Of a DNA stretch of 16,118 nucleotides, positions 1 through 6,898 are shown one piece after another (position 1 is the stretch's first letter; the number at the start of each line of letters is the position of its first letter). Both the position numbers and the translations under genes were made by a program. Origin of the DNA: Collinsella sp. (GTDB lineage: Bacteria > Actinomycetota > Coriobacteriia > Coriobacteriales > Coriobacteriaceae); NCBI GenBank assembly GCA_018376905.1, contig JAHAAK010000045.1, positions 1 through 16,118 of the forward strand, read 5' to 3'. The notes beneath the pieces are model-generated. The model was not told the origin of the DNA, ran no database searches, and worked only from the letters and a program-made list of their open reading frames with translations.

Positions 1-36
1 GCGCCCTCACGGGGTTCGATTCCGTGTGGGGACCAC
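1..36 (+). tRNA. 3' end of a tRNA gene (cut by window start), possibly a class II tRNA
   Basis: The sequence starts inside a tRNA-like 3' end. The T-arm core GGTTCGATTCC is plain, flanked by CACGG and CCGTG, then a G-rich 3' acceptor strand. The bases before the T arm (GCGCCCTC) resemble the end of a long variable arm as in actinobacterial tRNA-Ser, but the anticodon is outside the window, so identity is open. With a normal 7-base T loop, the stem CGGGG/CCGTG has a G-G mismatch. The alternative is a perfect CACGG/CCGTG stem around a 9-base loop. The exact 3' end is uncertain and no clean 3' CCA can be placed. Confidence 0.55.
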
Positions 37-38
37 AT

Positions 39-68
39 AAAAGAAAAGGACCCCTTTGCAGAGGTCCT
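39..68 (-). terminator. Rho-independent terminator of tRNA-Phe
   Basis: On the - strand a 9-bp stem (AGGACCTCT pairing with AGGGGTCCT, one G-T wobble) closes on a GCAA tetraloop and is followed by TTTCTTTT. It lies 13 bases after the tRNA-Phe 3' end. The + strand side has no T run, so it should act mainly on the tRNA-Phe transcript. Confidence 0.8.
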
Positions 69-81
69 AGTCAATTCAAGG

Positions 82-154
<73 letters not shown>

Positions 155-186
155 ATTTGAGGTGTGCCTTGTTTCAAGGCTTGATT

Positions 187-214
187 AGTATAACCAAGGA
201 CGCGCTCCGGTCAA
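187..214 (-). promoter_or_regulatory. Sigma-70-type promoter of tRNA-Phe
   Basis: The - strand carries TTGACC (-35) and TATACT (-10), each 5 of 6 to consensus, with a 16-bp spacer. The -10 box ends 33 bases before the tRNA 5' end. Confidence 0.75.
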
Positions 215-289
215 CCGAGAATTTTAAAAAAGTTTTTGAGCGCGACATCGGCCACGATCTCAATCCTATAGAACGGCACGTCAGAAGCA

Positions 290-577
290 TCAACCGGCAG
301 CAAGAAGTTTTTCACTCAGGGCCGCACGGGCAAACTCACTTGGCGTCATCCCCTCGGCAGCCGCCCGCCGACGAATAGCTTCCTTCATTCCCAGAGGAAT
401 CTTGACCGATAGCGTTGCCGTCCCCTCACCTGAGAGCGGGGGCCGTCCATGCACGATCCCATCAACGGTGTGTTCGCCATCCGGAAACTCTCCGCGCTCG
501 TACGACTCACACCACGCGTCAATCATTTCATCCGTTACAACCTGACCATTAGCGGTCGTATATGTCTTGCCCATCAT
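290..577 (-). CDS. Ribbon-helix-helix antitoxin-like protein
   Basis: A 95-residue protein. The C-terminal half (about residues 50-95) reads as a ribbon-helix-helix (Arc/MetJ/CopG-type) fold: a strand ATLSVKIP, a helix MKEAIRRRAAAEG, then TPSEFARAALSEKL. Such proteins bind DNA as dimers, and in toxin-antitoxin modules they also neutralise the toxin. The N-terminal half is charged and not recognised; it could contact the partner. The start ATG overlaps the stop of the upstream gene, so translation is probably coupled; a second ATG follows directly. In this family the antitoxin usually represses its own operon, and a palindrome lies just before the first gene. Toxin first, RHH antitoxin second matches the BrnT-BrnA order. 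The coding call is firm; the antitoxin role is inferred from fold and context. Confidence 0.8.
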   Translation of the reverse strand: MMGKTYTTANGQVVTDEMIDAWCESYERGEFPDGEHTVDGIVHGRPPLSGEGTATLSVKIPLGMKEAIRRRAAAEGMTPSEFARAALSEKLLAAG

Positions 578-840
578 CGACCCCTTTGCCGTGCTCGCTC
601 AATCTCTTGCCAGAATTTCTTCTGAACCGGAGACATGGCATGAATAATGAGCCATCCACGAATTAGTTCGACTGCAACAAGTTCCACACTTCGGCCGTCT
701 GGAAGCCATCCAATGGCAAGCCATCTCGGCGGCTCGTCCTCCGACTCGCGGCGAATACACTCGGTAACCGCGCGCCAGGCACCAAGCACCTGCTTTTCCG
801 TCAGGTGTTTTTTGGCGTTGGGATGGATCTCAACATCCAT
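574..840 (-). CDS. Small candidate toxin (BrnT/RelE-like context)
   Basis: An 88-residue protein starting at ATG 838-840, with GGAGGAGAAG about four bases upstream. The frame stays open further upstream, but that stretch is non-coding-like and lacks this ribosome site. The protein reads MDVEIHPNAKKHLT, then a helix-like stretch, then two strand-like segments ending in VELVAVELIRGWLIIHAM and a basic C-terminus (ERARQRGR). Size, basic end and the partner gene fit a small RelE-fold or BrnT-like toxin, typically an RNase. I see no family signature strong enough to prove it. The stop overlaps the start of the ribbon-helix-helix gene. It could instead be a non-toxic partner of unknown function. Confidence 0.75.
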   Translation of the reverse strand: MDVEIHPNAKKHLTEKQVLGAWRAVTECIRRESEDEPPRWLAIGWLPDGRSVELVAVELIRGWLIIHAMSPVQKKFWQEIERARQRGR

Positions 841-865
841 GCATCTTCTCCTCCATCTTACCCAA

Positions 866-895
866 TTTCGTATGACGAAAGTCCGCTGTCGCCAA
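866..895 (-). promoter_or_regulatory. Candidate promoter and palindromic operator of the toxin-antitoxin pair
   Basis: TTTCGT-ATG-ACGAAA (866-880) is a perfect 6-bp inverted repeat around three bases, in the short gap upstream of the candidate toxin. On the - strand it overlaps a weak -10 (TACGAA) that sits 17 bp from a -35-like TTGGCG (890-895). A palindrome over the -10 is where a ribbon-helix-helix autorepressor would bind. The -10 is poor, and readthrough from the pilus operon is also possible because no terminator separates them. Confidence 0.4.
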
Positions 896-898
896 TTC

Positions 899-1279
899 TT
901 ACGCCGGCACTTGTTGGAGGGCGGGAGGTATAGCGAGTATGGAAGGCCGCTCCAGTACTGCCCAGGCGCCGGGGCAGGAACACATACGCCAGGGACGAAC
1001 GTTTTCGTAGCACACGAAGACATTGCCGTTGCGATCGATGAAGGCGATGTCGATGGGATAGGCCATAAAACAGGTATGAACCGAGGAGCAGCGTGGAAAC
1101 GCCATGACGAGCGGCAGTCCGCTGGCGGCAATCGGCCGCCGTCCCAGCATGCCGCGCAGACGCACGGTAAACGACTCCGCCACCACAAACTCGGCCGGCG
1201 TCCAGCCCAACCTGTTGAGCGCCCGCGCGTAGGCGATATAGGACGAGACCGCGGTCACATGACCACCCCCGGACGCCAT
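899..1279 (-). CDS. DUF192 family protein
   Basis: A protein of up to 126 residues with the hallmarks of DUF192: RLRGMLGR (residues about 40-47), a central LVMAFPRCSSVHTCFMAYPIDIAFIDRNGNV block, and a C-terminal PWRMCSCPGAWAVLERP segment. Family members are compact beta-rich proteins of unknown biochemical role. No signal peptide or membrane span is seen. Two starts are possible: ATG 1277-1279, overlapping the upstream gene by 25 bases, or GTG 1256-1258, overlapping its TGA by three bases with GGGGGTGG upstream. The GTG would remove seven residues and looks better coupled. It is the last gene of the Tad cluster, so it is probably cotranscribed with the pilus genes, but a pilus role is only inferred. 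Confidence 0.85.
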   Translation of the reverse strand: MASGGGHVTAVSSYIAYARALNRLGWTPAEFVVAESFTVRLRGMLGRRPIAASGLPLVMAFPRCSSVHTCFMAYPIDIAFIDRNGNVFVCYENVRPWRMCSCPGAWAVLERPSILAIPPALQQVPA

Positions 1280-1731
1280 GGATCGACCGTCACCGCGCGT
1301 TCATGCGTGAGCACGGCCGGCGCCCCCAGGGAAACGCCGGCGATGCTCAGCGAACTCGGCCACGGCTCGTAGTGCATGGTGCAGGTATAGGTCCTAAACG
1401 TGCCAGAAAGAGAGAGCAGACCACCATCCGATGACGCCGTGCCTTGTTCGCTCGAGACCTCGACCTGTAGGTCATATCCCTCCATGGCATCCTGAATCTG
1501 AGCTTGAACGGTCGTGGAAGCGTCAATGGAGCTCTCGTCACCCTCCCCGCCCGGCGCCACAGCGTGCGCCAGCACGATGTCGGGCACCACGCGGTCGAAG
1601 CGCGCGACCGCGCCGGCAAAGATCATGACGTTGTACGCGATGAGAGCCAGCACGAGCAGAACAGGCGTGACCACGGCCATCTCGACCGTCGCCTGGGCAC
1701 GTTCCTCGCGCAAGCCCGTGTGAACGCCCAT
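1255..1731 (-). CDS. TadE-like minor pilin-type protein (second copy)
   Basis: 158 residues from ATG 1729-1731, which shares one base with the TAA stop of the upstream TadG-like gene (TAATG). The N-terminus is MGVHTGLREERAQATVEMAVV, followed by a hydrophobic helix (about residues 15-38). This is the TadE pattern of a short cytoplasmic tail, a conserved Glu and one membrane span. The remainder (40-158) is an extracytoplasmic domain with one Cys and no recognised motif. TadE-like pseudopilins are matured by the prepilin peptidase and are needed for Flp pilus assembly. The REERAQATVE box closely resembles that of the pilin genes in this operon, which supports shared processing. The role is inferred from motif and position. 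Confidence 0.85.
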   Translation of the reverse strand: MGVHTGLREERAQATVEMAVVTPVLLVLALIAYNVMIFAGAVARFDRVVPDIVLAHAVAPGGEGDESSIDASTTVQAQIQDAMEGYDLQVEVSSEQGTASSDGGLLSLSGTFRTYTCTMHYEPWPSSLSIAGVSLGAPAVLTHERAVTVDPWRPGVVM

Positions 1732-3896
1732 TACGACCCACCGCCAAAAGCTCCCACCAGCGTGGCAACATCGACAGTGAGCGGAATGGAGCGGCCGCCG
1801 GGCAGCGGGATCTCCGCAAGTGTGAACACCGCGCTGCTGATGGTGCGCTCGACGTGATATTCCAAGGCCTCGCAAAGTGCCTTGGGGTCAGTCACGCCCA
1901 AGGGGATTTTTCGCAGGGTATCTTGAGTTTTGGAGATGCCTGCGATATCGGACCCCGGACTTTTGATGACATTGGCGGTATCGGTCAGCACCGGTTTTCG
2001 CAGACGCAAATCGCACGGTTCGAGCCCCAGCGCCGCCACGGAGGACGAGACGGTGTCACCGAGCCAGGACGCGATGGAGCCCAACGCGCCGCTACCCCCT
2101 CCCAAGCCACCGATCAGCTCTCCCATAAGCTCGTCGGCCGCACCCTGGATGTCTCCGTACCCCACAAGCAGGCGGCCCCAAACATCCATAACACCGTCGA
2201 GCACGCCGGCAACGCCGCCCGAACGCTCCTCCAGCGTCGAGAAAAACCGCGAGAGAACGTTATTTTGTGCCGTCGCATCATCGGGTGCGAGTACTGCAGC
2301 AGAAATTGCACCACGATCGCCAAGCTCGACTGCCGTGCTAAACGAAGAGTTGAGCTCGTCGGGACTGGAGATGGCGCCCGAGACCGCAAAGGCGACCACG
2401 CCGTTGCGACCGGGCGGGGCGATGCGCGGACGCTCACCGGATAGTTCTTTGATGGCGGTATCGAACGCATTGCCCGCACGGTCGGCTTCGTCCTCGGTCT
2501 GACGCTCGAGTTCGAGTTCCTTGTTGCGACAGTCGACGTAGTCCTCCAGGGCGTCTTTAAACTTGTCAAAGTGATACTCGAAGCCGTTTTCGATAGAGGT
2601 TGAAGGCGCCGCAACAGCACCAAGCGACGAAACGCCAAAATGGCATTTGCTGCATTTATCCTGCCCATCGTAATCGGCAACCGAAGCAAATCCGCTCGGC
2701 GTTCCTTTCTTATAGTTAGGGCAGGTCGTCCCGTAATGCAGATACGCCTTGTCATCGTTCATGCTCGTCGGCCACACCGCATCGGTATAGAGTTCCGTCG
2801 CCCGAACCTCATCAGAGTTGCGCGGCAGCAGCGGAATATAGGAGGAAACCCTGTCTCCGTTCTCAGTTATATATGCCCGATCGACCTCCGCACTCGCATA
2901 GGTATAAAACGCCTTACGCGCCGCAGACTCTGCCTTCATCTCGACACTCGAGCCTTGGGGCTTCTCGCTTGCCAGACGCCGATGGTAGTAGTCCTTCGAG
3001 CGATTGAGCGCCACTTGGGGCTCCCACGTAACGCTCGATGAGTAATGCGGATTTTGAACACCGGAGAGATCCGTTAGGCTTTTTGCGCGCTCCCACATAC
3101 ACGAACAGCTGCCGACCGAACCTTTATCCGACCCACCGCAATCCGCTAGCCAGGCGCGCTCTTTGGCCTTCGCCGTCTCCTCCGATGCTTTTTGCAGCTC
3201 CTCGGCCGCGCGTTCCAAATCTTCCGATGCATCTTTAATGGCATCGGTCGAAATCTCGGACCCTTCGAGCGCAACAAAATCCGACTCGGATGTCCTGGGC
3301 ACGGCGAGCGCCGTACCGGTATAGGTCACGCCGTCGGTATCCTGCGCCGATACTGCCTGCATGGCGCGCGCGGCAACCAGGTACGGCAAGGCGGTCTCGA
3401 TCTTTTGCAGGCCCTTTGCCGCGCTTTTAGCAAACTTGTTACGCGTTTTAATGATCTGGGTTCCCGTATCGATGATATCGCTGCCGACAACCTCGGCGCC
3501 CGGAATGAGAATGGCAACCAAGCCGGTGCCGATCGTGGCAAACCCCGCCAGGCCCAAACTCAAAATGCTCGCATCGACCACCGTGGCGGCTGTGTGATAG
3601 GACGACACCACGTTGGCGCCCGCCAGTGCACCGCTATCGGCCGCCACCTGGGTGTCTCCGGCGCGCGACATACTCCATATCGCCGCGGTCGACGAAAACA
3701 GCAGCGTAAGCACCACCAGAATGACAACCGCAGAGGAGAGCGTGGTATAGGCGCCGTCTTCGATAAACAAGTCGATACCGGCGCGGCCCATAAAGCCGCC
3801 CCGCTTGCGGCGAGCGCCTGGTCGACGGCGGGCCGCAAGCCCTTGCGTCGCCCGCAGCAGGCAGCGCCTAATCCCATGCAGCAATCCATGAATCAT
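1731..3896 (-). CDS. tadG: TadG-like pilus assembly protein with a large Cys-containing ectodomain
   Basis: 721 residues from ATG 3894-3896, preceded by GGAGGGAG; a later Met (residue 36) is an alternative. A basic N-terminal tail (about 10-38) leads to a membrane helix (52-75). Then comes TQVAADSGALAGANVV (82-97), the typical 'AADAAALAA' element of TadE/TadG-like N-terminal domains. A second hydrophobic stretch follows (109-133). An Ala/Glu/Lys-rich segment around 230-260 looks coiled-coil. The middle has clustered Cys (DCGG, SCSCMW, TTCPNY, CSKCHFG, VDCRN) suggesting disulfides or metal binding, and the C-terminal third is Gly/Ser rich. TadG proteins are envelope-anchored assembly factors, and many carry a von Willebrand A domain; I see no MIDAS (DxSxS) signature. 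The start overlaps the upstream tadE-like gene by 29 bases. Confidence 0.85.
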   Translation of the reverse strand: MIHGLLHGIRRCLLRATQGLAARRRPGARRKRGGFMGRAGIDLFIEDGAYTTLSSAVVILVVLTLLFSSTAAIWSMSRAGDTQVAADSGALAGANVVSSYHTAATVVDASILSLGLAGFATIGTGLVAILIPGAEVVGSDIIDTGTQIIKTRNKFAKSAAKGLQKIETALPYLVAARAMQAVSAQDTDGVTYTGTALAVPRTSESDFVALEGSEISTDAIKDASEDLERAAEELQKASEETAKAKERAWLADCGGSDKGSVGSCSCMWERAKSLTDLSGVQNPHYSSSVTWEPQVALNRSKDYYHRRLASEKPQGSSVEMKAESAARKAFYTYASAEVDRAYITENGDRVSSYIPLLPRNSDEVRATELYTDAVWPTSMNDDKAYLHYGTTCPNYKKGTPSGFASVADYDGQDKCSKCHFGVSSLGAVAAPSTSIENGFEYHFDKFKDALEDYVDCRNKELELERQTEDEADRAGNAFDTAIKELSGERPRIAPPGRNGVVAFAVSGAISSPDELNSSFSTAVELGDRGAISAAVLAPDDATAQNNVLSRFFSTLEERSGGVAGVLDGVMDVWGRLLVGYGDIQGAADELMGELIGGLGGGSGALGSIASWLGDTVSSSVAALGLEPCDLRLRKPVLTDTANVIKSPGSDIAGISKTQDTLRKIPLGVTDPKALCEALEYHVERTISSAVFTLAEIPLPGGRSIPLTVDVATLVGAFGGGS

Positions 3897-4380
3897 AATC
3901 TCCCTCCAGCCATTCGGGACGCGATCGATACGAGACGTCGACCTTGAGCTCGACATAGCCGCCCTCACCCGCACTGCCCATGGCCCGCACAAATGCACCG
4001 ATCACGGGCAGCGGCTTAACCTCGCCGACAACAGACACGGACGAAACACCGCCGGCACCGGCCCGCCCCAACTCGATATCCCACGACAGCGGCCCGCCGG
4101 CATGAAAAATCGAGACGTTGGGCACCGCGGCAAGTCTGCGACGAGTGAACTCCTTAAGGTCATCGTCGTTCTCCACCGTCGTCGTGGTCATAAGCCGCGC
4201 GGTCTCGGCGGCGGCAGACTCCATGACCGCGCGCGTATAGAGCAGGCACACCGGCTGCAACGCGAGCAAGATAAGCGTCAAAAACGTCGGCAGCAAAAAG
4301 GCGGCCTCGACCGTAGACTGCGCCCGATCCTCGCATGCGATATCAATACAGAGCGATGTCCTTGGCACCCGTCGCGGCAT
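3868..4380 (-). CDS. tadE: TadE-like minor pilin-type protein (first copy)
   Basis: Up to 170 residues. The diagnostic part is CEDRAQSTVEAAFLLPTFLTLILLALQPVCLLYTRAV: a short charged tail, a conserved Glu and one membrane helix, as in TadE. A Thr-rich segment and an ectodomain ending in WIAAWD follow. The start is not clear: ATG 4378-4380 and GTG 4366-4368 lack a good ribosome site. An AAGGA lies 11 bases before an ATT (4345-4347) that overlaps the stop of the upstream pilin-like gene. Coupling with that gene is therefore likely whichever codon is used. The role is minor pseudopilin or assembly factor of the Flp pilus, by family and position. Confidence 0.82.
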   Translation of the reverse strand: MPRRVPRTSLCIDIACEDRAQSTVEAAFLLPTFLTLILLALQPVCLLYTRAVMESAAAETARLMTTTTVENDDDLKEFTRRRLAAVPNVSIFHAGGPLSWDIELGRAGAGGVSSVSVVGEVKPLPVIGAFVRAMGSAGEGGYVELKVDVSYRSRPEWLEGDYDSWIAAWD

Positions 4381-4561
4381 CGATAACCGACGATGGGGCG
4401 ACGCCATGAGACGCTGCCCGCTCGACCAGTGCCGCCAAGCGCCCATCGGTGCCAGCGCGCCAAAGCCCCGCAATCGCCAGCGCAATCGACAACAGCGCCA
4501 CGGTGACGATGGCGTATTCGACGGTCGACTGAGCAGATTCCTCACGCAGGACATCATGCAT
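4343..4561 (-). CDS. Second Flp pilin-like small protein
   Basis: 72 residues from ATG 4559-4561, with AGGAGGGG seven bases upstream; longer in-frame extensions lack this support. The N-terminus MHDVLREESAQSTVEYAIVT runs straight into a hydrophobic helix (about 15-34), then a small 38-residue tail. The LREESAQ-T-EYAI box is nearly identical to that of the Flp pilin 530 bases upstream. It differs in having Ser where Flp has the Gly expected before the prepilin cleavage site, and its tail is longer. It may be a minor pilin, or a pseudopilin that is processed differently. It starts right after the unknown membrane-anchored gene and overlaps the tadE-like gene downstream. Confidence 0.85.
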   Translation of the reverse strand: MHDVLREESAQSTVEYAIVTVALLSIALAIAGLWRAGTDGRLAALVERAASHGVAPSSVIDAATGAKDIALY

Positions 4562-4562
4562 T

Positions 4563-5126
4563 TCACGACCCCTCCTTTGACTCCGTTGTTTGCGGAACCA
4601 GACGCACGGCACGCAGGCGGCACGAGGCATCTCCGGCATCCGCGGCAACCGTCACCATGTCGACCCAGCCTCGCCCATCGCGCACGATGGCGCCCCATAC
4701 GTTGCCCTTAATATCGAGATAGCCGCTCAGGGCGAGTTGGGCCGTAGGCACCTCGCGGTAGGCGCGCAGCAAGTCTGCTGCTGCCTCGGTCATCGGCCGG
4801 TCCTCGGACCATGCGAGCCGAACCGCAATCGCGTTGTCTGTAGACGGCTCCGTCGCACTGGCCGCTCGCTCGTCGAGTGCCTGCAAAAAGGTCTGAGCCG
4901 TGACGGCGGCATTCTGACCGCTCGAATCTTGCGCGCCTTCCGCTTGTGACACCGCCGCCGAGCCCGATCCCAAATCGGCAGTAGCGCCTGGACGCTGCTG
5001 TCGCGCAACACCCAGCCCCCAAAGCGTCACCGCTATTGCCACGAGCAAACAGACGAGCACCAGCGGCGAACCAACAGGCCGCCTGCCTCCTACAGGCTGT
5101 TGATGCCGTCTTTGATCGCGTTCCAT
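4563..5126 (-). CDS. Unrecognised single-span membrane protein in the Tad operon
   Basis: 187 residues, no family recognised. A short basic N-terminus (1-19) is followed by one membrane helix (about 20-40, PLVLVCLLVAIAVTLWGLGV). Next comes a polar Ala/Gly/Ser linker (45-75) and a C-terminal extracytoplasmic domain (about 76-180, one Cys) with GYLDIKGNVWGAIVRDGRGW near its end. The topology suggests the bulk faces outside. The ATG at 5124-5126 lies inside the Flp gene (37-base overlap) with only a weak GAAG ribosome site. A better AGGAGG just after the Flp stop has no in-frame ATG or GTG at proper distance, so the true start may be irregular. It lies between the two pilin genes, hence a guess at a pilin partner or an anchoring protein. 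Confidence 0.75.
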   Translation of the reverse strand: MERDQRRHQQPVGGRRPVGSPLVLVCLLVAIAVTLWGLGVARQQRPGATADLGSGSAAVSQAEGAQDSSGQNAAVTAQTFLQALDERAASATEPSTDNAIAVRLAWSEDRPMTEAAADLLRAYREVPTAQLALSGYLDIKGNVWGAIVRDGRGWVDMVTVAADAGDASCRLRAVRLVPQTTESKEGS

Positions 5127-5323
5127 AGTTCTTCGACTTTGCTCTTAAACGCGACGATGGCGATAATCGCGATCACTACGAGCACGCCGACCAAGATGGC
5201 GTATTCGGTAGTGCCCTGCGCGCTCTCCTCCCGCAACAGCGCCTCGGCACGCTGGCGAGCGCGGATTGCCCGGCAAAAAGCCCAGCTCCAAGCCTTGCCC
5301 GCAATGTCGGTCATCGTGTTCAT
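5090..5323 (-). CDS. flp: Flp-type major pilin (type IVb prepilin)
   Basis: 77 residues from ATG 5321-5323, preceded by AGGGAGGAAT that overlaps the tadC stop. A long basic leader (1-37) ends in LREESAQG, then TTEYAILVGVLVVIAIIAIVAF and a short amphipathic tail. Type IVb pilins carry a Gly before the cleavage site and a Glu-Tyr pair near the start of the mature helix. Here the likely cut is after Gly37, giving a mature subunit of about 40 residues, typically small for Flp. It forms the pilus fibre, assembled by the TadA/B/C motor. The leader is longer than in many Flp proteins; Met4 is an alternative start. Confidence 0.9.
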   Translation of the reverse strand: MNTMTDIAGKAWSWAFCRAIRARQRAEALLREESAQGTTEYAILVGVLVVIAIIAIVAFKSKVEELWNAIKDGINSL

Positions 5324-5333
5324 GTATTCCTCC

Positions 5334-5975
5334 CTACATCATCCCGCCTGCTCCCAGCAGCGGGCCCAATATGGACAGAAGCAACGCCGGCAAGATGAGC
5401 GTGCCGGTGGGAATCAGCAACTTGACCGGCGCGCGCTCGATCTCGCGCTCGACTGCGGCGCGATGGGCCGCACGGATCTCGCGACTTTGAGCAGCCAGCG
5501 TCTCGGCCAGCGGAGCGCCCAGGGCAAGCGCTTGCCCCACCGTGATGGCAAAGGTCTCAAGCGCCCTCACGTCCAAATCACGCGCGGCAGCCAACAACTC
5601 GGCCTCGCGCGTCCCCACGCCCACCTGCCATGCCATGCAGGCTCGCTCAAGACGGACGGCCAGCACCGACCGACGATTGGCACAGAAAATCTCGAGCGCC
5701 GCATCAAACGAAAGGCCGGCAGAAAGACCCAGGCGCACCACGTCGATCATCTCGGACACCTCACCGAGCGACACCCGCGCCGGGCCGCCCGCCCCAATCG
5801 CGCCCTTCATTCGCGCAGTCAGGGTATCAATCACCGAGTAGCCCGCAGCAATGACCAGTACCGCTTCACGCTTGCACGTCTCTGCAATCTTGCAAGCATC
5901 CGCACGCTCCAAACCTGTCGCGGCAAATACACTCAGGGCACACAGACAAGCCGCGGCCCCGACCAGGGCGCTCAT
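5334..5975 (-). CDS. tadC: TadC-like inner-membrane platform protein (T2SSF domain)
   Basis: 213 residues from ATG 5973-5975, which overlaps the tadB stop (ATGA). The longer open frame upstream is a shadow of tadB. It starts with a hydrophobic helix (MSALVGAAACLCALSVFAATG). Residues about 60-190 match the type II secretion F-type domain in tone: ARVSLGEVSEMIDVVRLGLSAGLSFDAALEIF, then LETFAITVGQALALGAPLAETLAAQSREIRAAHRAAVEREIERAPVKLLIPTGTLILPALLLSILGPLL, ending in a membrane hairpin. TadB and TadC form the membrane platform that couples the ATPase to pilin extrusion. It is short for the family (often near 300), lacking some N-terminal membrane helices. Confidence 0.9.
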   Translation of the reverse strand: MSALVGAAACLCALSVFAATGLERADACKIAETCKREAVLVIAAGYSVIDTLTARMKGAIGAGGPARVSLGEVSEMIDVVRLGLSAGLSFDAALEIFCANRRSVLAVRLERACMAWQVGVGTREAELLAAARDLDVRALETFAITVGQALALGAPLAETLAAQSREIRAAHRAAVEREIERAPVKLLIPTGTLILPALLLSILGPLLGAGGMM

Positions 5976-6898
5976 AGCTCCACCCGCATAATGCGCCGGA
6001 TAACTACCAGGGCAACGACGTTGAGGGCAAGTCCCAGTACCACGGCGCCCGCACCAGCCGGCGTCGCAAGACCGCGGCGAAAGTCTGCCGAAAGCAAAGC
6101 CAGCACCGCGCACATGCCCGCCGGCATCGCCGCGACCATGTGTGCCGACATACGCGCCTGTGACGTCTTAACGTCCAGACGGCGTTTGAGCTCAATGCGC
6201 TCACCCACCATGCTCGACGCCTCGGACAGCAAGCCGGCAAGCGGAGCCCCGGTACGCTGCGATACTTTGAGCGCCAAGGTGACAAGCGAAAGGCCGGGAG
6301 CATCGATGCGAACGAGTAGGTCATCGAGTGCGTCGGTCGCCGAGATACCGCAATCGATTGCCGCCGCCACCCGCAAAAACTCGGTATGCACCGGCTCTTG
6401 CGCATGGGCGCCCACAAAGCGCATACCCTGTGCCAGCGAATGCCCCGAGGCAAGCGACATGGATAACGCTGTGAATGCCTCGGGCATGGCCTCTTCTACA
6501 TCATGCTGTTCGCGTCGGCGATCGAAGGTGTCACGCGCGGCGCCCACGCCAAACGGCGCCACCAGCCCCAAGACAAAGCCGATGGGCGACAACGACGTAA
6601 CGGCCAGCAAAACGCTGCAGATACCGCTCGACAGCAGCAGAAATGCCAGACGAGCCGCGTTATCCTCAATAGCAAGCCCAAGGCGATCTGCGGGGATCAG
6701 CGACGCCCACGAGCGGGCAATCTTTGTCAGCAGGTCGTTTTCCGCCAACTCACGGGGCAGTTTCTCCGCCATCGATTCGAGCGTCTGGCGCGCCAGCTCC
6801 GCCGGCGGCATCCGCGGCACACGAGGCTCTGCCCCACACGCCGTCGCGACAGAAAGCCCCGCCAAACCCCCTACGACGAGAGGCACAGCGATCTCCAT
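5972..6898 (-). CDS. tadB: TadB-like inner-membrane platform protein (T2SSF domain)
   Basis: 308 residues from ATG 6896-6898 with GAGGAGGTGG upstream; it overlaps the ATPase gene by 28 bases. An N-terminal hydrophobic segment (1-20) and a polar region precede a membrane pair at about 84-120. The T2SSF domain follows (about 130-270): EEAMPEAFTALSMSLASGHSLAQGMRFVG, then APGLSLVTLALKVSQRTGAPLAGLLSEAS. Two C-terminal helices close the protein. TadB pairs with TadC as the platform between the cytoplasmic ATPase and the pilus base. The order ATPase-TadB-TadC is the standard one. Confidence 0.92.
   Translation of the reverse strand: MEIAVPLVVGGLAGLSVATACGAEPRVPRMPPAELARQTLESMAEKLPRELAENDLLTKIARSWASLIPADRLGLAIEDNAARLAFLLLSSGICSVLLAVTSLSPIGFVLGLVAPFGVGAARDTFDRRREQHDVEEAMPEAFTALSMSLASGHSLAQGMRFVGAHAQEPVHTEFLRVAAAIDCGISATDALDDLLVRIDAPGLSLVTLALKVSQRTGAPLAGLLSEASSMVGERIELKRRLDVKTSQARMSAHMVAAMPAGMCAVLALLSADFRRGLATPAGAGAVVLGLALNVVALVVIRRIMRVEL

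Noticed and set aside
157..378. A 73-codon + strand open frame after tRNA-Phe
   Set aside because: It covers the tRNA promoter and the antisense of the antitoxin gene; no ribosome site or known motif.
841..1188. In-frame extension of the candidate toxin (574-840) to 204 residues
   Set aside because: The extension overlaps the DUF192 gene in another frame, is Trp/Arg/Pro rich, and a strong ribosome site marks the internal ATG at 838-840.
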